Shown here in pieces: positions 33,868-46,802 of a stretch of 64,000 nucleotides of DNA. The first letter of the stretch is position 1; each line of letters begins with the position of its first letter. The translations under genes and the position numbers were made by a program. Source of the DNA: Moniliella sp. 'wahieum' (taxonomy: Eukaryota; Basidiomycota; Moniliellomycetes; Moniliellales; Moniliellaceae); NCBI GenBank assembly GCA_003971905.1, contig RSEE01000053.1, positions 410,825-474,824 of the forward strand, given 5' to 3'. The notes under the pieces were generated by a model. That model saw nothing but the letters and a program-made list of their open reading frames with translations, was not told the DNA's origin and ran no database searches.

Positions 33868-35071
33868 TCACACCCGCCCGCTGTAGATGCGGATCGACTG
33901 GCTGCGCAGCCCCGCCCCCGCCACGGGGTCAAAGCCCTGCGCAATCTTCTCCTTCTTCAGCACCCGCACCAGCGCCTCCAGCGCCTCCACCGTCTCCGGC
34001 GCCGTGTGCAGGTGGAACACCAGCCGCTGGGCCCGTCGTCAGGATCGGCTGCTCCAGCCCCGCCGCCCGCGCCGCCAGCTCTCGCCCCGACACGCCGATC
34101 GACATGGGATCAATAAAGCTGTCCCCCCCGGCGCCATTGTATGGTTAGCTTTTCCTTTCTGCGCACATCCACCTCATCCACCCTCTGTCGTTCTACGCAC
34201 CATGTTCGTTTCCGCCGGCGTGGCAATCCGCACGCCCAGCGCCTCGAGGCGCGCTGCGCATCGCGCGCCATGGCGTGCGTATGCGCCAGACGGTAAAAGT
34301 TGGCTTGCACCGCTTCGCGCGCCGCTGCGGCCAGTGCGCCCGTTTGGCGCATCCCGCCCCCAAGGCTTTGCGGAAATGCCGCGCTTGGCAATAAACTAAA
34401 CTGCGCGAGCCGGCCGGATGGAGCCAATCGGCGCGCCGAGCCCCTTGGACAAGCACACGTTGACCGAATCAAAGGGCCGGCTTAGCTCTTCCATCGTCCT
34501 CCCCGTCTCGCTGCCACGTTCCACAAGCGCGCACCGTCGAGGTGCAACTTGATTCCTTGTGCGTGCACCTCCTGCCCGATCCGCTCCACTTCGTCCTGCG
34601 GCAAGATGTGCCGTTGAGCGTGTTTCGAGACAGACGAGCTGCGTCGGCGCCACATGCACGTCCCCGTCCCTGCACAATGTGCGGCGCAAGGTCGGACAGG
34701 TGAGGTGGTGTCCGTTCGACGGCAAACGGGGATGGTATGCGCACCGGCAATCAGTGCTGCGCCACCGGCTTCGTGCGCAAAAATGTGCGCGCGCGAATCG
34801 CAGACGAGACTGTAGGCGGTTGGTCAGGTGGGTGCGCACGGCAATTGGTTGCTCACCGTACCACTGGTACAGAACAAGGCGGCCTCTTTGCCTAGCAACG
34901 CAGCCAACTGCGCTTCCACCTCGGCCGTCGTGCCATCTTCGTGGTACACATCGTCGCCCCGCGTCGCACTCAGCATCGTAGCCACCACCCGCCGAAGGCA
35001 CCGTCAGCGTGTCCGACCTCAGATCGCGCGCTAACCCGCGCAGCCATCTTGTCTGCCGCCCCGTATGCCAT
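33868..35071 (-). CDS. GLY1: Low-specificity L-threonine aldolase
   Basis: A PLP enzyme that cleaves threonine or allo-threonine to glycine and acetaldehyde. Putative start [13 protein letters not shown] (35071); a second Met at 35047 is possible. Reading across breaks gives [56 protein letters not shown], and [18 protein letters not shown] with the PLP-binding Lys codon at 34444-34446. The C-terminus is [20 protein letters not shown] and [22 protein letters not shown], stop at 33868. One intron, 34119-34201 (GTGCGT donor, CTAAC branch), joins [15 protein letters not shown]. About 370-375 codons, normal for fungal Gly1. There are many one-base breaks in the N-terminal two thirds, as in FGAM synthase. 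Confidence 0.88.
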
Positions 35072-36259
35072 GGAGGGAGGCGCGGCGACGGTGGGCAAGG
35101 CGAGGCGGGGGACGACGACGCGTCTCGGCCGCGGTGCGCGGCAAGGAGGGCGTGCTGCCAGCTGCGATGGGCGACATGGGTGGGAGGAGGAGAGCGGAGG
35201 AGGCTCAGAGTGTGGACAAAAAGATAAACGGATGGGGCTGTCGTCCAAACAACTCGGCGAGGGATTCGATTCTCCTTGTCGAGTCACTTCGGAGCTATGC
35301 TATCCTAGTAGTGTGCTTAGCGTGCAGGATGGGCTGCTGTGAGCAGGCGAGCGAGAAAGAGAGGAAAAAGACACAGGCCTTGCGGGTGCCGGATGGCAGA
35401 TGGTCGAGAGGACACAGGCAGCAGACAGACAGACAGACAGATAAGGTGCCTGGACAAGGGTGCCTGGCAGAGGGTCGGCGGGGGTGACCGGTGAGTATAT
35501 TCTTTCTGGGTCTTTTTCTAGCATGACGCGGTGACATGGTCTCTCCTTCGTCCTACAGCCGCCGTATGCCGCCGGCGGACGGCTAAAACCATACTGCACA
35601 CGAGCTTCTCGATGGCTGAGAGGGAGAGTGGATGAGACGGAGCGATGAGGGCAGCCACTGCTGGGCTGCCCGCGGCGGCGGTGTTGGCTGGCGAGCGGCT
35701 TCGTTTGGGGTGTGGGAAGCGAGGCAGGCGAGCAAGAGCGGCACGGCGCATGTGGCCCAGCTGAGGCACATCAAATTGGCGTGTGCCAATGTGGTTCCTG
35801 TAGCCTTCAGTAGCCGCGGACTGCGGCGGCGCGGTGGGGCCCAGGGCCTGCCAACACGCCTTCGTGTTGGGCGAGGAGCAGCGCCACTGCCGCACCCCTC
35901 ATCGATCTTGCCCATGCTCCGCCGCGGCGCCAACTGAGTACGGAGTCTCAGTACTGACTAGCTGTACTGACTGGACATTGTTGTTGGGAGTCACTGGGAC
36001 GATAGCAAGTCAGCTCGTCGCGTCATCGAGTCACTACAGAACTAATACCCATCGACCGGCGACCACCAACCGATCGTCTCTGACTGGATCACATTCGCCG
36101 TCGCATGTGGCCTGTCACATGTGACCTGTCGCATGCCACGCCACATCCATCCGCGCCACCCGGAACAGCGTGCATTCGCCGTGTCTTCGCCCTGGCGGCC
36201 TACGTGGACCAGACACTACTAGTGATAACACATCCGCACCTCTCCGCTGGCCGATTCGA
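35072..36259. other. Intergenic, no gene recognised
   Basis: Contains a CAGA run (35424-35443) and AGTACTGA-type words at 35935-35975 like those in the 15-17 kb spacer. Frames on both strands have no recognisable product. Confidence 0.5.
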
Positions 36260-37644
36260 TCATAGATGGCTGTACAGTGCCCCGCCCTCAGGCCTCATCC
36301 ACGCCCAGCGCCGCCGGCCAGCCAGGGCCACTGGCGCCGCACCTCCGTCCAACTGAGCGGCACCACCGTGTCTGTCTGCACCAGCACCATCTGTCCCGCC
36401 GGCACGTGTCCGAACGAGCTCCGCGTCCTTGGCGTCGCACCCATCCAAGCACTGCTCGATGCGATTCTGCCTCCCTGCTTCCCCCCGCCTCGTACGGCTC
36501 AGGCTCAGGGTCGGCAAGCGCAAGCGCAAGAACACCATCCGACCTAGGCCACCTACCAGTTTCGGCGGCACGAGCAGTACCTGACCCAGCGTGTGGGCCC
36601 ACAAGCGCGGGCTGACCAGCCTCTCCATCGCCTCGTGCCCTAGCACGCGTGTACGCTGCGCCGCGCCATACGTTGTCCTGCTCCCTTGGCACGCCAGCTG
36701 GGCCACATGGTCCAGCACGCGCCACGCACGCGTCTCAGCCAGCACACTCAGTGACCAGCCTACCTGCACGGCCGGTGCACGCGGTACCCCCCTCCTCTTC
36801 TTCTCTTCCTCTTCTTCTTACGGTCTGTCTCCCTTGGCGTAGGCAGGCGGTGGGCTGGTCCGATTGGTGCGCTGGCGCCGAGACGCACCGGGCGCGAACC
36901 GGGGTGCGAAGCGCGTACGCAAACGACGGTACAGCCTCGGCCTGCACGACGGGGGGGCATCTGCCTTGGCCGTTGGCGTGGGATGCGTGGGGTGCGTGGG
37001 GTCCGAAGCGGGTGGGGTCAAGGGGGTGGGAGCGAAGCGGGGGGGCGCGGTGCGGCGCGCCGCATGGTTCGCCATCACGTGTTCCAGCGACCGCCGCGCG
37101 CCGCGGGGCAGGGACGAGGCGGATGTGGGCGAGAGTGGTGGGGCGGGGAGTGGGTGGTGTGTGTGGTGCCAAAGAGGCAGCTGGCTGGTGGCAGGACCCG
37201 ACTGGGACCAGGATGCTTGGTGGAGAGCGCGACTGACGCGTCGGCTTCGTCCGGGAGCGAGGAGGAGGGGGGCGTGGAGAAGGCTGGCGCTGGCCGAGCG
37301 CGCGAGGGGATGGCGAGCGGCAGCGTGGACAGGGTAGAGACCGACCCGGGCGCCGAGACGTCGTGCCCGACGACAGGGACACGACCGACGGCGACTTGCC
37401 GAGCACACCCAGTTTCCCGCCTTTGCGTCGGCCCGAGCGGCGTGTGCTGGGCGCGGCGTGGGCGGCGGGGCTGTGGCTGTGGCGCGTGGGCTGGGCATGG
37501 GGGAAGAGGAGGAGGAGGGGAGGGGTGCGGAGGAGAGGAGAGCGGAGGAGGCGTGCTGGGTGGGTCTGCACGTGGCCGGGTGAGGCGGCGAGGCCCAAAG
37601 CAGAGGCCAGGCGGCACGAGGCGCCTGTCCGGAGCCGCGCACAC
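36260..37644 (-). CDS. Unrecognised gene candidate, Pro/Ala-rich
   Basis: I do not recognise a family. The minus strand has a long Pro/Ala/Ser-rich leader. It is followed by more normal protein-like blocks: VVQAEAVPSFAYALRTPV (about 36900-36950) and LAETRAWRVLDHVAQLACQG (near 36700). Next come AMERLVSPRLWAHTLGQVLLVPPKLV (36560-36640) and, in another frame, AGQMVLVQTDTVVPLSWTEV. The GTAGGT after PPKLV could be an intron donor. Exon boundaries cannot be fixed. Confidence 0.3.
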
Positions 37645-37879
37645 GGCGTATCTCGCCTGTCGTTGTGTAAGTCCAGCGGGTGGCTATGCTTTCACTTTTC
37701 ACGTGCCCACAGTGCCGCGCTGCTCGTTTCACATTTCAACTTGCCCATCCATCCGATCGGCCAGCAACGGCTCAGTCACCGGCTTGTCAATGTTGCGTGT
37801 CTACTCGGTGGGTGCCCACCCACTCGGTGGCGCCGCCCGCCCCTTCCTCCTCCCACTCCGCCCGCCTCTGCCTTGTCGC

Positions 37880-38640
37880 CATGTCGCCGCCCCGCTCGCC
37901 CCCCCCCCCACCACCCCCACCCCTCACCCCTGCCCCTCGGCCCCTCGCCGTCGAGCCCGCCCCTGCCCTGCCAACACCCTGACCGTGGTCCCGTGGGACG
38001 AGGACCCCCTGACGCTGCCCACCTGGGTGGCCCGGTGGAGCTCACGCTCTCTGTGCACGGCGTTGACGCCGGATCGCTGGGCAGCGCCCGGATCGCTTCC
38101 ACGGGTCTCCGTGGCGCGCTCGCCACCGAGGCCCAGCGTCGGTGCTTCGCATCGCCGCCTCCCGCTGCGCTCCCCCCCTCGCTGCCCTGGTGCTGGACCC
38201 AACTCAAAACCAACCTGCTCGCTGTCGCCCAGCCCGACCTGCACCTAGCACGGCTCAGACGTCCATCCTCACCGGCCAGCGCTACCCTCGCCACCGACCT
38301 GCGCCACCTTTCCCACCCGCCGAATCCGATCTAAACCGCTTTCCCTGCCCTGCTCCCACCATCAAGGCCCACATTGCCTCCTGCCTCCCCGTCCCGCTCC
38401 AGTTCATCCTCAATGGTCCCGGGCCCACGAGCGACCAGGCCTGCTGGCTCGCCGACTCCATGCGGGCATCAACACCGCGCTACGCCTCCCGCGCGAACGA
38501 GAGCGGGAACGCCTGAACGGGAACGTGGGGAACGCGCTGAACGGGAACGTGGTAACGCGGTGAACGGGTGTGCCCCGCATACCCTTGCCCTACACCTCGA
38601 CCTCTGGCGGAGCGCGGCGTACGTCCAGCTAAGTCCCCCC
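37880..38640 (+). CDS. Unrecognised gene candidate, divergent from the previous one
   Basis: An ATG at 37880 starts a Pro-rich leader (MSPPRSPPPPPPPPLTPAPR). Protein-like blocks follow in changing frames: VELTLSVHGVDAGSLGSARIA, IKAHIASCLPVPLQFILNGP, TSDQACWLADSM, and a repeated LNGNVGNALNGN stretch followed by LALHLDLWRSAAYVQLS. The breaks look like the same one-base losses seen elsewhere. No domain is recognised. Confidence 0.3.
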
Positions 38641-41344
38641 CGTCTCGCGCTTTTTTACATTTCGCCGCTGTCGCTGTCGATGCCAGTGGTTCCCCCGTGT
38701 TTTCACCTCTTTCTTATTCGTGCTTGTTTCTTGGCGTCAGCTGCCCCTTACCGGTTCCCGCTTCCCCCCGCGCGCGCCGCAGATACGTATTTCCTCGGTC
38801 GCTCCTGGCCCCCTTTTGCGCTCATCTGCTTTTGACCCATCTGTCTTGCTCGTCCTACTCATATTACTGACCGCTTGTAGTGTCGCTCCCCCTGCCATGT
38901 CCCCATGTCCCCATGCCACCATGTCTCCATCTCACCGGTCTTCCCTCTCTGACTGACTCTTACCCCAACCGTACATACACACGTACATACGTCCATACCC
39001 CCCCTGGCCTCGGTGGGGTGCTGCAGTGGGGGGCGCACCCACCCTACTCTGTACTTTCTCTGCTCTCTCGTCGCGCTTATATACTGCCTACGATCTCTCA
39101 CTCAGAACGTTCGATGGTCACTATTCAATTCAATTCAATCCCAATCCGTCCTGCTGTCCGACCTCAGGCCGCAGGTCGCTTCTTCCTTTGTTCGTTTGTC
39201 GGTTGAGGACGGCGCGTGTTGAGACCCAGAAGGGGGAGATACGAACCATTAGGTATGCTATACTGAGTAGGACATCATATAGCAGTTGCTCTGCCGCGCA
39301 AGATCCTCTCTTTTCGTGTTGGCAAACCCCATTGCATCCGCGCCTAGTAGTACTCGCCACCGACGCGCTAAGCCAACTCAATCCAACCGAACCACACAAA
39401 CACATACTACTACCGACCACCCCCTTCCCCCTCCTCGCGCCTCACGGCGAAGGCCGTCCAACGACCCTTATAGTACCCCAATACCCTCAATGATAGACAA
39501 GTCGGATAGATATTGTAGATTCCCTCTAACCCCCCCCCCTCTCCTCAAGGAACGCGTCCGAAATTGACCGTCTTGGGAAGAAAAAATGGGGTATGGTTGA
39601 AGCGGAAGGAAACGCGGTGTCGGCGACGTTCGCCGCGTTGGGGGTGGACGCGGTGGAGGAGACACGTCGGAGGACGGGTTGGAGCGCACCAGACGACGCA
39701 CAACGAGCAAGGCACCACCACCGGCCCCGCTACAGCGCCATGCCACACAGCCCGACACCGGCCCGTGCGCATAAAATCTGACCTCCCGCGTCCACATCGG
39801 CCCGATCCAGAAAACTCGTTTACTCGTCACGCCCACGACTGCTCCTTCCTCGCCCTCGTCCTCCCGCACGTCTCCGCCACCCATCGCGCCACCCTGCAAC
39901 TACCGACGATCACCCGCCCGCCTCGTCCTCCTCGAACAACCGCGCCTAGTACATCACTCACGTCCCAGTTAGCCCTCCATGGCCACCCAACTGTTAGTGT
40001 TTTCCTTTGCGATGGTAGTCGCCCCCGTCCCTGTTTACCTTGCCTTTTTAGGTTGCCCGTACGGCAACCGCCTTCCCCCTGTTTCCCCCTGTTCCCCGTT
40101 TTGTTTCCGGTTTAGTCCCTGTCTGCTAGCAATGGTTTGTGGGTTTCCCCATGGTCCATTGGCGTCTCCCCCTACTCTCCTCGCCAATTGATCAACCCAG
40201 TACAGACAACTCTCCTCCGCTTAGTTGCTCCTCTATAGCTCCCGTATTCAGCTCTCTGTTCTCCAGTAGTCCAGATCAGTTCAGCCGCGTATGATCACAC
40301 TTACGGCCACGCCGCCCCCAGTCCCAGTCCAGCTCCAGTCCAGCAGCGTTGAGTCCTCCGCTGCCTCCTCCCCGTCCCTGAGCCCGAAGGTTTCAGACAT
40401 GCTACAGCCGCCCAAGCCGGTGCTGCGCAGCTTGCCACACCTGCAGCCGCCTCTGCTATACGCCGAGAGGCTTCTCCTTGTCCCTAGCTCCACTCGGACC
40501 CATCAATCAGCCCGAGCGCTTAACTATCGTGAGGACATGGACGATCCGCCACGCCCTCGAACCGAGGAGAAGGAACAACAGCAACCAGCCTTACGGGCGA
40601 AACGGTGAAACTGCCAGACGAGCGTGTTGGGGAACCTGACGACGGATGGAACAAGGTAATCGAGAGTTGGTCGCCGACATGTACCGCGCGAACGGTCTTA
40701 GTACCGACACAGATGGGTAGGTAAGTCTCAGCCTTTCTCCCTGCAAATGCTCTCTTCTAATCACTACGGCCATGTGGATGGTAGTGGGTGTAGGAGAAGG
40801 CGAAAGGGTGGCCTCAGATGCTAAGCAGCGTTGAAGAGAGGCTAGAGTTGCTAAATGTTGTGCGGATGAATTGAGTGCTACACTGGGACGTGGGACCAGG
40901 GGTACTGTAGCAGCAGTGTTGTTGTTTTATTCTTCTTCTCCTGTCTTAAGATGAATGGGAGAATAGCTCTTGTGGGAGAGCTATGCAGTGAATGGTATGG
41001 TTTCACCACCTCCATCTCCCCATTAGCTGCAAAATAGGTTGTGAAGCCCACGCAGTAGTCAACTCTCTTTCTGTCGGCATTAGACCAATCTGGTCACTCA
41101 ATAGTCAATCTGGTCACTCATATAGTCACCAGGTTGACTGTTCCCTGATTTGTGCACGCCTTAAACTCTTCATCCTCAAGTCTCGAGGCCTTTCGTACAG
41201 GTACTATTACGCCGTGGGGTGCGGCTGCTCCTGGTGGGCGGCGGGACGGCGTCTCTTAGTACGAAAGCGAGCTCTGGAAAAGGGTGTGGTTAAAATGAGA
41301 GGCGAGGGGATGCTGCTGGAGAGGGGGAGGGTGCAGAAACAATA
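38641..41344. other. Transition from genes to repeat block, no gene recognised
   Basis: One modest plus-strand frame, 40291-40608 (MITLTATPPPVPVQLQSS..., Ser/Pro-rich, then charged), could be an exon but has no recognisable features. A TCAATCTGGTCACTCA word is duplicated at about 41085-41120. Composition becomes less GC-rich from about 40.6 kb. Confidence 0.4.
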
Positions 41345-41482
41345 GCGGCACCGAGAAGAGGATTCCCACATGCAGTGGGCATCATCTTCCATCGCGGTAT
41401 ATACTGACTGGGTGTTGCTATGGTGACCTTCATCGCAGATCGAACGGATACGGGCGTTCATAGTGCTAGTATGGCGGCGGAT
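41345..41482 (-). pseudogene. Degenerate 5S rRNA copy
   Basis: Aligns by eye along its whole length with the intact 5S gene at 60050-60167, same strand. Shared pieces on the plus strand are GCGGCACCGAG, GGATTCCCAC, ACTGACTGGG, CGCAGATCG and GGCGGCGGAT. It is about 138 bases against 118, with many substitutions and small insertions, and no T-run terminator, so it cannot be functional. Confidence 0.75.
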
Positions 41483-41854
41483 GGTGGTAGTGGTAGAGGG
41501 GGATAAGGGCCGGTCTGTGAGGGGATAGGGAGAGCAGTCCCTGCAGGGACTACAGGGGAAATCGAACACCTATACTCCGGTGCGTGGCCGAAGACACTGC
41601 TCAGATGACCTGGCTTGAAAGTATATTCACAAGTCAGCATCTGCAGGGTCAGTACACGCACAAGTCGAAAGAGGGTCAGTATATCCACAAAAGTCGAAAC
41701 CTTTCAGCGGGGTTCCCTAACAGAGAGGCAACCGGGGGAAAGAGGGAGAGGGGATCAAACGGAGGCAAATTCACTTCATCAGTTCCACTCTTTTTTCTTT
41801 GCCAATTTGTCGAAGGGTTCGGGAGGGTTGGCTGTCAGGCGCGCAAAGATCGTC
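41483..41854. other. Spacer between 5S relic and first LINE 3' end
   Basis: AGTCGAAA/AGGGTCAGTATAT-type words are duplicated at about 41650-41700. No gene. Confidence 0.4.
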
Positions 41855-44775
41855 CTTCTGTAACGAAATGTCCAGCCGACGCACAATCTGCACCACTCTT
41901 CCTTGGACTTGATTCCCATCTGGGAAAAGAAGGGGAAATGTGCTCTAATATGCGGCGTATAGGATATGGGCCCCAAGACAAGGCAAAGCCTGGAAGTATT
42001 GTCTTGGCAGCTTCCACAGCGTCATTATACTGGGGAATGGCCAAGTGTAAAGCGATACCGAACCACTAACATCTCGCACATAAATGAAAAGCGGGTACTG
42101 GTTTGATCCACGTCCTTGCCCCAGCGCTCAGATATTCTTGGTTATCACTTCGGTCTGCACACCAGTAGTCCAGGCCTGTAAGTCAGTACATCATACCAGA
42201 AAAACGTCTGGAGCTCATCGTACATGTGCGACCAATAGCGGGAACCACGACGCAGATATTCAGTCAGGCCGTGCAAATGATCGTTTTCGGCTTTGGAATG
42301 ATCGCATGCACTGCGGTTATTGCTAGCCGTCGACGCTCTTTGGTCGAAGGGGGTGAAGAGTTTGGCTCTCAAGCGGATGGAGCTTTGCTAGCCTTCATAT
42401 TCGTCAACCACCCCAGGAGTACCGTCGGTGTTGGTACCTGTGCTACCCTCTTCCGCAGCTCGTAAACAGCGTTCTCAGTGGACGCCAACGCGTATGCAAG
42501 AATCCAACCCGAGCATCGGATATGGGACCGATGCGTTTCGTCTCTTGCTCCGGGCACAGAGGAGGAACGCACTGCCAACACGGTTCGACGCATCAAGCTG
42601 CGCCACCGCGCTGGAAGGGTCACATATCCAGTCCCCATCACGGCAGATCCCCTAGGACCTCTTGGCGGCGAATGATTTATTCAGGGGTGGTCGGATTCGG
42701 AGACGCCCGAGCGGCGAGATCGCTGCCATATGGGCCGTGCAGCCGCAAGGTGAATAGGCAAGCCAGCGGTTCCCGGGATGCGGCCGCAGTGACAATTCCC
42801 AAGTATTGAGCCGTACTCGCACGTAACGCCGCAGTGACAAGTTCCCCAAGATATTGAGCCGTAGACTCGCACGTAACGCACAAGCAAGCACGGGAAGACA
42901 ACTTAGATTTGGGTCAAAAATAGCAGGAGGCCATTAAGCTAGACCGTAGACCTACCGGCTTGCATCTCTCGTATACGACTCGTGGCACACACGCGCTCGG
43001 GGGGGGGGGCAGTTTCTTGCCGGACAAGCAGAACGATGCAATTCGAGCGACAAGCTGGGTCCCCGCTCCAACGACGGCTGTCGTCGCGACAGCCGCTATC
43101 GTTGCATATGAACAAGGGCATGACGCAAGAACCGTTTCAGGACCTCCCCGGTGGGGCACGCGGCCCAACGGCACTGGTGGGGCGAGGGTGCGGGAAGGGG
43201 CAAAGAGGAAATGTGAATGACGAGGAGTGGCGAATGATGAGGGAGCGGCAAACCGGAGACGCGCCGCTGAAAGTTCGCTCCGACACAGCTTGAGTTCGGG
43301 TGGTCGACAGCCCAGCTGACTGGCAAGCTGGCAGCTACGGTCACATCAATCATCAATCTTCAATCGAGAGCGAGGTTCATTGACGCTGCTCACACCATCT
43401 GCATCATCTTCAAGGGTTCGAGATGCGGTCCCCTTCACCCCTGTATGGCCACGACCGGCCTCGACTCGTGCACGGGTGAACCCGGGAACTGCGGCTGGGC
43501 CGGCCTGCTCCGTCAGCAAATGCGTTTCTCTGCGCCGCGGCAACCTTTCGCCGCTGACCCCCATCTTCTTTCGTAGTGCCTGTGCGGAAGGCAGCCCACT
43601 GCGGCCGCTCGCCCTCTACACCCGTTTTTTGCGTCCGGAGTGACCCTGCACAACAGAACATATCAAACGGCTCTTGCTCCTCAGCAGGAACTTGGGGGCA
43701 TTCCATGAAGGCACAGCATGCGGGGATGTGAAGCATGTCTTGCCTTGGCTAGTGGGCAGCAGTGCAGTGCCGATGGCCAAACGGAAGTTGCCGTATCGTC
43801 ATACCCTCGATTGGCGCTTTGAACGACCGACTGGGGGGGTGTTGTCGTGATGAGTTGAAGGGCTGCATGATGCGTGCGACCCGATTGCCTCCAGTACTGC
43901 GTCTGACCAATCAGAAATATCAGCAACTTGGGCCACAGCAGAGGAATATGGACCACGTACAAGCATCGACATCCACGCGAACAAAGTTGGCGCGCTCGGC
44001 CCATTCTGGATGGGTCATCCTCGAGAGGGGTGAGCGCCGCGACCAAGCACATCATGATAACAGCATTTCTTTTCATCCCGATGGCCGCATACCACCATGC
44101 CGCTCTACATTTTCCGGGTGTGAGCGAGGCGATCTGCGGATGCGTATCTCCTTCTTCATCGACCCGGCGAGGCGGTATAAGCTGGCAATGGATTGATCCA
44201 CGTTTTTAATGGGCCCCAAGTTCTCTTGCAAAGGATGTCCATTGTGTTCATTGGGAACGGCCCCGTTCCACGTGGGCGGCAGATATCCGCACCTGTTTAG
44301 CGCACTGGTCAGCACATTACAGCACAGCAAGGCTTGGGTGGTTTCTTACATGATGAATGAATACTGGGTACATTGCGCCGGATGGAGACATGCACCAGTA
44401 ACGGAGCGACGAGGTGCAACACCGCGTAACGGTGTGCCTTGATGGCAGCGTCAATCCTGTCTTGGCCGCACCATCACCACGTGGGCAGGGACGATATGAG
44501 CCCAGTCTCATCAGGGGTACGAGCAGTTCCACTGCAATGGAAGGCACCATATCCCACCCCGCCTTACCAGTAGCGGGGGATAGAACTAACCGGGATGCCA
44601 CCACTGTTGGCACCCGAAAGCCTAAGCCACCCATACCGGCTGGCAAGGAGAAAAGAGCTCTGTCCCACTTCTGACCGTCCTCATCGCTGGGGTCCGCTCC
44701 CCGGATTGCCTTCACCTCGCGCCAGAGCTGCTCGTCGATCTGGTGGAGTTGGTCCGCCAGGTCGTCCGTCTGCAT
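41855..44775 (-). mobile_element. Decayed LINE copy A (5'-truncated)
   Basis: Its lower-coordinate edge is a terminal module starting near TTCTGTAACGAAATGTCCAGCC, found again at 44786 and 50060. It continues through modules shared with 52.3-54.6 kb and ends at 44775 in the C-terminal region of the reverse transcriptase ORF (QIDEQLWREVKAIRGADPSDEDGQKWDRALFSLPAG, read as 44640-44760 minus). That is the same protein region as in copy B. The sequence then switches abruptly to another copy's terminal module, as expected if a 5'-truncated element had inserted next to or into an older one. Confidence 0.6.
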
Positions 44776-46802
44776 CGAGCGGAGCAATCGCCTTCTGTAA
44801 CAGAGTGCCCAGTCGAGGCAAAATCTGCCCACTCTCCCTTCGACTTGATTCCCATCTGGGAGAAGATGGGGGGGTTACTCTGATATGCAGTAGTAGGATA
44901 TTGGCTCCGACGAGGCGGAGTTTGGAAGCATATGACTGGGCAGCTTCCAGAACGTCATCATGTTGAGGGATGGTCGTGTAAAGCGATGATGCCGAACCAC
45001 TAACATTTCCCACGTAAATGAAAAGCGGGCCCTGGTTTGACCCATGTCCTTGCCGTAGTGCTCGGACACTCTTGATCATCCATCTCCGTCTGCCTACCCG
45101 TGCCTGTACGTTCCGGCCTGCATAAGCGCGTCGATCAGTATATCATACCAGAGGAAGTGTGGGTGGGGATCGTCGTCGTACATGTAAAACAGTGGAAATA
45201 AGCATGACCTCGGTATTGAGTAGGGCCGTGCGCATGATCGTTTTTGGCTTTAACGCTGACGGTCGGCGGCAGCAAGTTTGAGGTGAGGAATGCGTTCGCC
45301 GTGTGAAAGGGATTGTGGATCGTGGAGGGTTTTGCGGTCTGCGAGGGGAGTGCGCCTGAGAAGAGCTTGGGCATGCTGCTGGAACCAGGCCAGACTTCGA
45401 CCCATTCCATAAGTCTTGGGTGGGGACCAATGCGGTTTCCATGTTGTGGAACACCCAGCCACTCTGGGAAGGGAGGAACTGGCCGGTCAGTGCGGGGCAG
45501 CGGAGGCGTGGGGGTCACGAGTTGGGGATGGAAGAACAAAGGGAGGGGCAATCAGGCCACAGCCCTGCTCCGAGTGGCGGGCAAAAGGGGCGACGCGGAG
45601 GAGCCACTTTGGCACAACTCGGGTGAGGTGGTGGTCGCCAGTCCACTTGACCAACAAGCGCGTCCAGCGAGACAGTCACATCCATGATCAGTGTCGAATC
45701 AAGAGTGAGGCGCATCAACCCCGCCTCCATCCTCTTCAGAGATCCAGCGAGGGGGATGAAGAGCATCCGCACGTCCCCCGGACCTGCTATACCTACGCGC
45801 CCGTCCCGTAGCGCAGCAGCATCGAGCAGAGCAGGATCTGCTCTTCGCCAGCCATAGCGGCCTTCCCTGCTGGCGCATCCGTAGGAGGCGGGAAGCGTGC
45901 CTTGCCTTGCCTTTGCCAATGGTGCTGCCTATGGCCAAAGTGCGCAGCGGAGGTACTCTCTCCTTGGGCGCTTTGCTCGACTGCTGAGGGACGTTGATGT
46001 GGCAACGGCTATACGAATGTGGGCGCTCCGACGGCGTCTGGACAATGCGAAATGTCAGCAACCTGGGCCACCGCAGAAGGATATCAACCACGTACAGGTA
46101 TCCCCACCAACAAAGGTGGCGCGCTGGGCCCATCCTGGGCCGGTAAGCGCAAAGAGAGGCGAGCACCGCGGCCAAGCACATCTCGAAGGACAATCAGTAG
46201 CGGCACAACTTTTCATCCTGTTGGCCCCACCCCTCATGTCTGATCAACATTCCTTGGCTTACTTGGGCGAGGCGATCTGCAGATGCGCTGCCCCTGCTTC
46301 ATGGACCACATCATGGCAGAAGCTGGCAATGACTCACCCACGTCTTTATCTTGCACCTCAAGTTCTTGCAGCGCCTGTCGTTGTTTTCATCTGCAGCGCC
46401 CCCGGTCAATGTTGGGATGGGCCCTGGCAAACCAGCCCCGCCACCATCCGATGTTGTCGTTGCATGGCGGGGTGTTTAATCTGATGCGGGGAATGCCTCT
46501 GCAGAGAGCGGGGTGATCATTTGCTTATTCCATCGGCTATTCTCCATCCAGCGTATTCGCACCTGGTTAGCGCACTGGTCAGCACATTAGAGCACAGTAA
46601 GAAGGTTTCGGTGGTGGTGTACATGATAAATGAATAGTGGGTACATCGTGCATGACAATGTGAGCATTTGCACGTCTGGCACCTCGGCGTGACAGTAAGG
46701 CAGGAAGGAGGGCGGGGGCGAGAGAGGCGTGTCGGATGTAATCGCAAAAGAAACGGACCGATGAGATGCCGCACCATGTCACGGTGTGCCTTGATTGGAG
46801 CG

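Noticed and set aside
24850-38640. Calling FGAM synthase and threonine aldolase pseudogenes
   Set aside because: All catalytic motifs, lengths and splice sites are intact and the breaks I traced are mostly single-base losses, which fits sequencing error better.
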